Of a stretch of DNA of 64,000 nucleotides, positions 59,860-64,000 are shown piece by piece. The notes under the pieces were generated by a model that had not been told where the DNA came from, made no database searches, and saw only the letters and a list, made by a program, of their open reading frames with translations. Source of the stretch: Myxococcales bacterium (GTDB taxonomy: Bacteria > Myxococcota_A > Polyangia > Polyangiales > Ga0077539); assembly GCA_016793325.1 (NCBI GenBank), contig JAEUKI010000057.1:62001-126000 (forward strand). Reading direction: 5' to 3'. How positions within the stretch are numbered: position 1 is the first letter of the stretch; each line of letters starts with the position of its first letter. The position numbers and the translations under genes were made by a program.

Positions 59860-59943
59860 GGCGCGAAGTCCCTCTCTGCCGCGAAGCGCGCGGCGAGCGA
59901 GCGTTGGACGAGCTCGGTGACCAGCACCGAACTCGACGACCAG

Positions 59944-59972
59944 AACTTAGTTGCATTGTGCAACTAAGTCAA
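59944..59972 (-). promoter_or_regulatory. Promoter overlapped by an 11-3-11 palindrome upstream of pncA
   Basis: ACTTAGTTGCA (59945-59955) and TGCAACTAAGT (59959-59969) form a perfect inverted repeat with 3 central bases. On the minus strand, TTGACT (59972-59967) and TAAGTT (59949-59944) are spaced 17 bases, so the palindrome covers the spacer and parts of both elements. This is the classic layout of a repressor site. The regulator could be the NUDIX/winged-helix protein of the same operon, or a MarR/TetR-like protein elsewhere; it might also affect the divergent TonB-receptor gene. Confidence 0.6.
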
Positions 59973-60044
59973 TAGGGAGGCCATCATAGGGGAAAGTATG
60001 GACGCGCATCCACGGACGGGCGGGTAGGGTCCGTTCAGGGTCGC

Positions 60045-62321
60045 TTGCTTCTGCGCTGTGTCTCGATCGTGTTCGGATTGGTCGCCGTTGGCGTGTTGCC
60101 AGCGGACGCCTGGGCGCAGTCGAGGTTGGTCGCGAGTCGCGCGCCGAGGCCGAGGAGGGCTCTGTCCTCGGGCGTGGTGGTTCGTGCGGGACGAACGCCG
60201 ACGGTGCAGTCGGACAACGCGGCGCGCGCGGTGTCGAGCACGACGCGTCGCGAGATGGACGAACGGGTGGTGCGAAGCGCGCCGGACGCGCTTCGGTTTC
60301 AGCCGGGAGTCGCCGTGCAACAGACAGCGCACGGGCAGGCCTCGCCGTACGTGCGCGGCGTGACGGGGCAGCAGGTGCTCCTTCTGTTCGACGGCGTTCG
60401 ATTGAACAACGGGCTCTATCGGCAGGGGCCGAACCAGTACTTCTTCACGGTGGACGCGGGCAGCGTCGAGCAGATCGACGTCGAGCGCGGGAGCGCCTCC
60501 GTTCGCTACGGAAGCGACGCGATCGGCGGCGTCGTGATCGCCCGCCCGATCGAGCCGAGGTTCGACCCCGCGGTGCGCACGGTCGCGCTGCGCGCGCGAG
60601 GGTTCGCGACGTACACGAGCGCTGATCAGTCACCGGGCGCGCGGGCCGAGGTCGAAGCGCAGTTCGCCGACCGCGTCGCTGTGGTCGCGGGCGTGGGCTA
60701 CCGCGTGGCGCATGAACTCCGCGGCGGCAACGGCGATCGACGGCTCCTCGCCGACGGAACACCGGATCCCACGACGATCGATCGTTGTCGCGGCGGCGTT
60801 CGTTCGCTGAGGGACGGCTCGCTCGCGCGCACGCCCGTGCTCGAAGACGACTGCGCGACGCAGCGAGGAACGGGCTTTCGCGAGCTGACGTTCGACGGGC
60901 GCATCGTCGTTCGCGTTCGGCAGAAGCTTCAAGCGGTCGCTGCGATCTACGGGTACCGGCAGTTCGACGCGCCGCGGACGGACCTGTGTCCGCCCACGTG
61001 GGCGAGCGACCGCGCGTGCATGCGCTTTCAAGAGCAGTTTCGCACGCTCGCGTACGGCTCTCTGCGCGGCGAAATCGGCTCGCTTCGCGAGCTCGCGCTG
61101 ACGGTGTCTTATCAACGCGCGCACGAGCGACGGCGCTTCGACAACCCCACGGGGTTTACGAGTCAGGGCTGGATCGACTCGGTCGACACGCTGGGCATCA
61201 CCGCGCGCGGCGCGACGCCGCGGATGTCGATCTCGCGGTACGGCGCCGTGGGAATGACGCTTCGCTACGGCCTCGACGCGTGGCGCGACAGCGTGCGCAG
61301 CGTCGAGTGGGCGGAGGTCAATCGATCCGGGTTCGTGATCGACTCGCCGCGGGGGCAGTACGTCGACGGGTCGAGCTACTGGTACGGCGGGGCGTTCGGC
61401 GAGGGAGAAATCTCGCTGCGAGACGCGCTCGTCCTGCGCGCTGGAGGCCGAGGGGCCTTTGCGTACGCGAGCTCGCCTTACGAGCCGATCTCGTCGTCTC
61501 AGTCGGTCTCGCGCGGGTGGGGCGCGTTCGTCGCGCGCGCGGGGCTCGAGTGGCGCCCGGCGCCGCCGATCGGTGTCTTCGCCAACATCGATCAAGGGTT
61601 TCGTCCGCCGAACCTCGACGACCTGACGTCGAGACAGATTACAGGCCCCGGTTTTCAAATCGAGAACCCCGAACTCGCGCCGGAGCGATCGACGACGTAC
61701 GAGCTGGGGACGCGGCTGCGGACGCAGCCAGTCGAGCTCGACGCGTGGGCGTTCGCGACGCGGATCGATGGGGCGATGGTGCGCGCGCCGAGGCAGCTCT
61801 CGGATTGCGCCGGCGGCGGGGGACTCTGCGCGATGTCGAGCTCGCGGATCGCGCTCGTCAACGTCAAGGACCCTGCGTGGGTGCTCGGCGGCGAGGCTGC
61901 GTTGCGGGTGCGCGCGGGCACGCGCTTCGAGGCTGCGGCGACGGTGAGCTACGCGTGGGGTGAGGCGACGAGCCCGCTCGAGGCCGGCGCGCCGAGGCTG
62001 CCGCTGTCGCGCGTCCCTCCGTTGCAGGGGACAGCAGAGGGGCGCTTCAGCGTGAGCCGCGAGGCGTACGTGGGCGCGGCGTTTCGGTGGGCCACGGCGC
62101 AGGATCGACTCGCGTACCAAGACACGCTCGACCCGAGGATTCCCGCGGGGGGAACGCCCGGATACGCGCTGCTAGATCTGCGCGTCGGGGCGCGCGTCTC
62201 GCGGTTCTTGCGCCTGAACGCCGTGCTCGAAAACGTCTTCGACACGGCGTGGCGCGTGCATGGCTCGAGCGTCAACGGACCCGGCCGCGGGCTGCTCGTG
62301 CAGGCCGCCGCGGGATGGTGA
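60045..62321 (+). CDS. TonB-dependent outer-membrane receptor
   Basis: 758 aa from TTG 60045 (no in-frame ATG/GTG gives a full signal peptide). Signal LLRCVSIVFGLVAVGVLPADAWAQ. The plug domain (~55-170) reads SSTTRREMDERVVRSAPDALR, SPYVRGVTGQQVLLLFDGVRLNNG and VEQIDVERGSASVRYGSDAIGG, all standard. The beta-barrel has FANIDQGFRPPNLDDLT, ENPELAPERSTTYELG and ends NAVLENVFDTAWRVHGSS...VQAAAGW with an aromatic final residue. It imports a metal chelate or similar ligand with TonB energy. Two Cys pairs lie in extracellular loops. No Fur box or cobalamin riboswitch was seen upstream. The downstream lipoprotein gene is likely its partner. Confidence 0.9.
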   Translation: MLLRCVSIVFGLVAVGVLPADAWAQSRLVASRAPRPRRALSSGVVVRAGRTPTVQSDNAARAVSSTTRREMDERVVRSAPDALRFQPGVAVQQTAHGQASPYVRGVTGQQVLLLFDGVRLNNGLYRQGPNQYFFTVDAGSVEQIDVERGSASVRYGSDAIGGVVIARPIEPRFDPAVRTVALRARGFATYTSADQSPGARAEVEAQFADRVAVVAGVGYRVAHELRGGNGDRRLLADGTPDPTTIDRCRGGVRSLRDGSLARTPVLEDDCATQRGTGFRELTFDGRIVVRVRQKLQAVAAIYGYRQFDAPRTDLCPPTWASDRACMRFQEQFRTLAYGSLRGEIGSLRELALTVSYQRAHERRRFDNPTGFTSQGWIDSVDTLGITARGATPRMSISRYGAVGMTLRYGLDAWRDSVRSVEWAEVNRSGFVIDSPRGQYVDGSSYWYGGAFGEGEISLRDALVLRAGGRGAFAYASSPYEPISSSQSVSRGWGAFVARAGLEWRPAPPIGVFANIDQGFRPPNLDDLTSRQITGPGFQIENPELAPERSTTYELGTRLRTQPVELDAWAFATRIDGAMVRAPRQLSDCAGGGGLCAMSSSRIALVNVKDPAWVLGGEAALRVRAGTRFEAAATVSYAWGEATSPLEAGAPRLPLSRVPPLQGTAEGRFSVSREAYVGAAFRWATAQDRLAYQDTLDPRIPAGGTPGYALLDLRVGARVSRFLRLNAVLENVFDTAWRVHGSSVNGPGRGLLVQAAAGW

Positions 62322-62389
62322 GCGCCACGCCGCCAGTCCATTTCGTACACATCTAATCAACTTTGCAAAACGCTCAAAGGACCATCGTC

Positions 62390-63754
62390 ATGTTGAAACG
62401 AAGCTCGCTCAGCCTCCTCGGTATCTCTCTGCTCGTCGCGGCGTGCGAGACGCCGCGGCCCGTCAACGACGTTCCGTCGGCAGACGCGGTGTCGGACACG
62501 GGCGTGGACAGCAGCGTGCAGAGCGACGCGAGTGACGTGACGCAGCCGACCGACGCGGCGATGGAGAGCGGCGCCGATGTGACGGACGCAGCGAGCCCGT
62601 CGGACGGAGGCGACGTCGCGGACGTCGTGTCGTCGGCGTGCATGCCCGCGGCGACGGACTTTCTTCCGCGCACGGCGATGGCGAGCTGGATGACCCCGTG
62701 GAACGGCTGCATGGCTGTCACTAACGCCAACGCGTATCCGTACTTCAGCGGTTCTGCGTCGGCGCCCGTTCGCGTCGCGCGGCTCGGCGCGCTCGACGCG
62801 CCTGGAGGGTTCTTCGACCCGACGCGGGACCCCGCGCCGACCGAGTTCGTCGCGGCCGCCGCCGACGCGGGCGCCAACACGAGCGCCGAGTTTCTCTTTC
62901 GCGATACGGGCGTCGCGACGCGCTATCAGCGACGGGCGGACGAGCACTACGCGGTTCCGACGGGCCTCGTGCTCAACTCGACGTACCAAGATTTCTGCGG
63001 GATGGCCGCGAACGCGATGGCCAACCCCGACTACTGTGCTGGACCGACTGCGCTCAACGGCGTGCTCAACGACAGCCTCGCGGCGGGCATGGCCGGCATG
63101 GGCAGCGCGCGCGTTCATGCAGCGAGAATCCAGGCGACGTACCAGTGGTGGCTGTTCATCTCGTCGCACAAAGAGTCGCTGACGTGCGCGCCCGTGAGCG
63201 CGGACTGCGATTCGGCCGCGGGGTACTACACAGGCACCGCAGGTCGCAACGACGCGACCCAGTACGGCCTCGCGCGCGCGCTCATCGCCCTCGGCGACGC
63301 GGGGCGCGCGGCGCACGATCGCATCTGGGACGGGCTCCTCGCGGTGCGCTGCTGGCGCGACATGGACGGAGGCCGCACGTCCGACGGTGGAACGACGGTC
63401 CCCGCGACCAACGAGGCCCTCCGCGAGCAAGCGCGCATGCAGCTCGACGCCGCGCTCACGCGCGGGATCGTGATGATCGTTCAAGCGAGGCTTCGCGCGT
63501 TTGCGAGCACGGACGGCGACGTCGCGCGCGCCGCAGAGCGCGCCGCGCACGCTGCGTGGATCGGCGTCGTGGGGCCGCTGCTCGCCAACGGGATCGAGCG
63601 CTGGTCGCGCGGCTCGTGGGCAGCCCGGCGCGCGAGCGCTCCGGCCGGCGTCGTGTCGCGCGTGGTGACCGAGCTTCGCGCGGGCGCCTCGATCACGACC
63701 ACGCAAGCGGGCCGCGCTTCGGCGGATCTCGAGGCGCTCTTCCCGTGCCCGTGA
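62390..63754 (+). CDS. Lipoprotein of unknown function following the TonB receptor
   Basis: 454 aa from ATG 62390 with AAGG upstream. Signal ends LVAAC (lipobox), then ~65 residues of Asp/Ser/Val linker (SDTGVDSSVQSDASDVTQPT). The body is mostly helical with several Cys pairs (DFCGMAANAMANPDYCAG, LTCAPVSADCDSA) and aromatic-rich TYQWWLFISSHKESL and RIWDGLLAVRCWRDMDGG. I do not recognise the family. Its position 68 bases after a TonB-dependent receptor suggests a periplasmic or surface partner in ligand uptake. It converges with the partial regulator gene. Confidence 0.72.
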   Translation: MLKRSSLSLLGISLLVAACETPRPVNDVPSADAVSDTGVDSSVQSDASDVTQPTDAAMESGADVTDAASPSDGGDVADVVSSACMPAATDFLPRTAMASWMTPWNGCMAVTNANAYPYFSGSASAPVRVARLGALDAPGGFFDPTRDPAPTEFVAAAADAGANTSAEFLFRDTGVATRYQRRADEHYAVPTGLVLNSTYQDFCGMAANAMANPDYCAGPTALNGVLNDSLAAGMAGMGSARVHAARIQATYQWWLFISSHKESLTCAPVSADCDSAAGYYTGTAGRNDATQYGLARALIALGDAGRAAHDRIWDGLLAVRCWRDMDGGRTSDGGTTVPATNEALREQARMQLDAALTRGIVMIVQARLRAFASTDGDVARAAERAAHAAWIGVVGPLLANGIERWSRGSWAARRASAPAGVVSRVVTELRAGASITTTQAGRASADLEALFPCP

Positions 63755-63769
63755 GCTGCGCGGCGAGGC

Positions 63770-64000
63770 TCACCGCCGCAGCGCGACGCCGTACCGCTTG
63801 CACTTGTCGATCAACGACGCGCGGGTGAGCCCGAGGGCGCGCGCCGCCTCGCTTTGATTTCCTGCGCAAGAATCAAGAGCGCGCTCGATCTCTCCGCGCT
63901 CGAACGCTTGCACGCGATCGCGAAGCGGCCGCGATCGGTCTGCGCTGGCGTCGACGGCGAGCTCCTTCGGCGCTGAAGCGCTGGGCGCGAGGCGCTCGAG
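63770..64000 (-). CDS. C-terminus of an NtrC-type (Fis HTH) transcriptional activator, cut by window edge
   Basis: 76 residues reading from the window edge to TGA at 63772-63770. The end is a Fis-type helix-turn-helix: RGEIERALDSCAGNQSEAARALGLTRASLIDKCKRYG, the usual C-terminal DNA-binding domain of sigma54-dependent enhancer-binding proteins. It is preceded by an Ala/Ser-rich linker (APSASAPKELAVDASADRSR). The AAA+ and sensor domains lie outside. It could act at sigma54 promoters anywhere in the genome. Confidence 0.8.
   Translation of the reverse strand, partial: LERLAPSASAPKELAVDASADRSRPLRDRVQAFERGEIERALDSCAGNQSEAARALGLTRASLIDKCKRYGVALRR

Noticed and set aside
59970..60044. Riboswitch (for example cobalamin) ahead of the TonB receptor
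   Set aside because: The leader is short and I could not find conserved B12-box elements; only the palindrome was clear.

Overview
The window is very GC-rich and almost fully coding. Many genes encode lipoproteins whose lipobox cysteine is followed by a long Asp/Ala/Ser linker. There is also a Ser/Thr protein kinase with a zinc ribbon, a MmyB-type regulator, a carotenoid pathway with a CrtC-type hydratase, a class III nucleotide cyclase and the C-terminus of an NtrC-type activator. Together these suggest a large-genome Myxococcota bacterium, probably Polyangia and possibly near Sandaracinaceae. The assignment comes from gene content alone; no rRNA or other marker tree can be made here.

Layout. 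0-7.7 kb (+): a truncated membrane protein, a DUF218 lipoprotein, the rod-shape operon mreC-mreD-mrdA(PBP2)-rodA, and an MscS channel fused to a cyclic-nucleotide-binding domain. 7.7-17.9 kb (mostly -): a TPR protein, a divergent nitrilase, a PQQ-type propeller protein, and a tightly packed set running EI24-like membrane protein, unknown protein, rsmG and two paralogous membrane glycosyltransferase-like proteins with 4-base overlaps. 18.2-23.6 kb (+): an exported papain-like peptidase, LolA and two tandem sugar-dehydrogenase-like propeller lipoproteins. 23.5-28.8 kb: a GT4 glycosyltransferase, an unannotated sigma54-type small RNA locus, a lone biotin carboxylase, and an XRE/MLTR regulator with a divergent small membrane protein. 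A two-copy repeat sits just upstream of both the glycosyltransferase and the regulator.

29-38.8 kb: a lipase-like lipoprotein, a TSP3 lipoprotein, ttcA, a CPBP protease, a double-DsbA/parvulin fusion, a START-like/DUF5939/cyclase protein, and recA behind a long palindrome. 38.8-49.6 kb: small envelope proteins, a first CrtI-type desaturase, the Ser/Thr kinase, an RluA-type pseudouridine synthase and two tandem VWA lipoproteins. 49.7-58 kb (+): a DHH phosphoesterase, a propeller lipoprotein, and an acyl-CoA dehydrogenase coupled by overlapping codons to crtB, then a second CrtI-type desaturase and crtC. 58-64 kb: a selenocysteine-type ArsC/glutaredoxin-like gene, a pncA-NUDIX operon behind a promoter covered by an 11-3-11 palindrome, a TonB-dependent receptor, a partner lipoprotein and the truncated activator.

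The two strongest non-routine signals are (i) a minus-strand RNA at 24822-24937. It has a -24/-12 promoter with exact GG-N10-GC spacing, a predicted start 5 nt before the first stem, two long hairpins whose loops both carry a C-tract followed by UCC (anti-Shine-Dalgarno-like), and a U8 terminator. And (ii) the gene at 58055-58393, in which an in-frame TGA replaces the first Cys of a CxxC motif and is followed at the right distance by a bSECIS-like hairpin. The crt genes probably make a hydroxylated carotenoid. mre/mrd build the rod wall machinery. pncA and the NUDIX protein probably form an NAD salvage and regulation unit.
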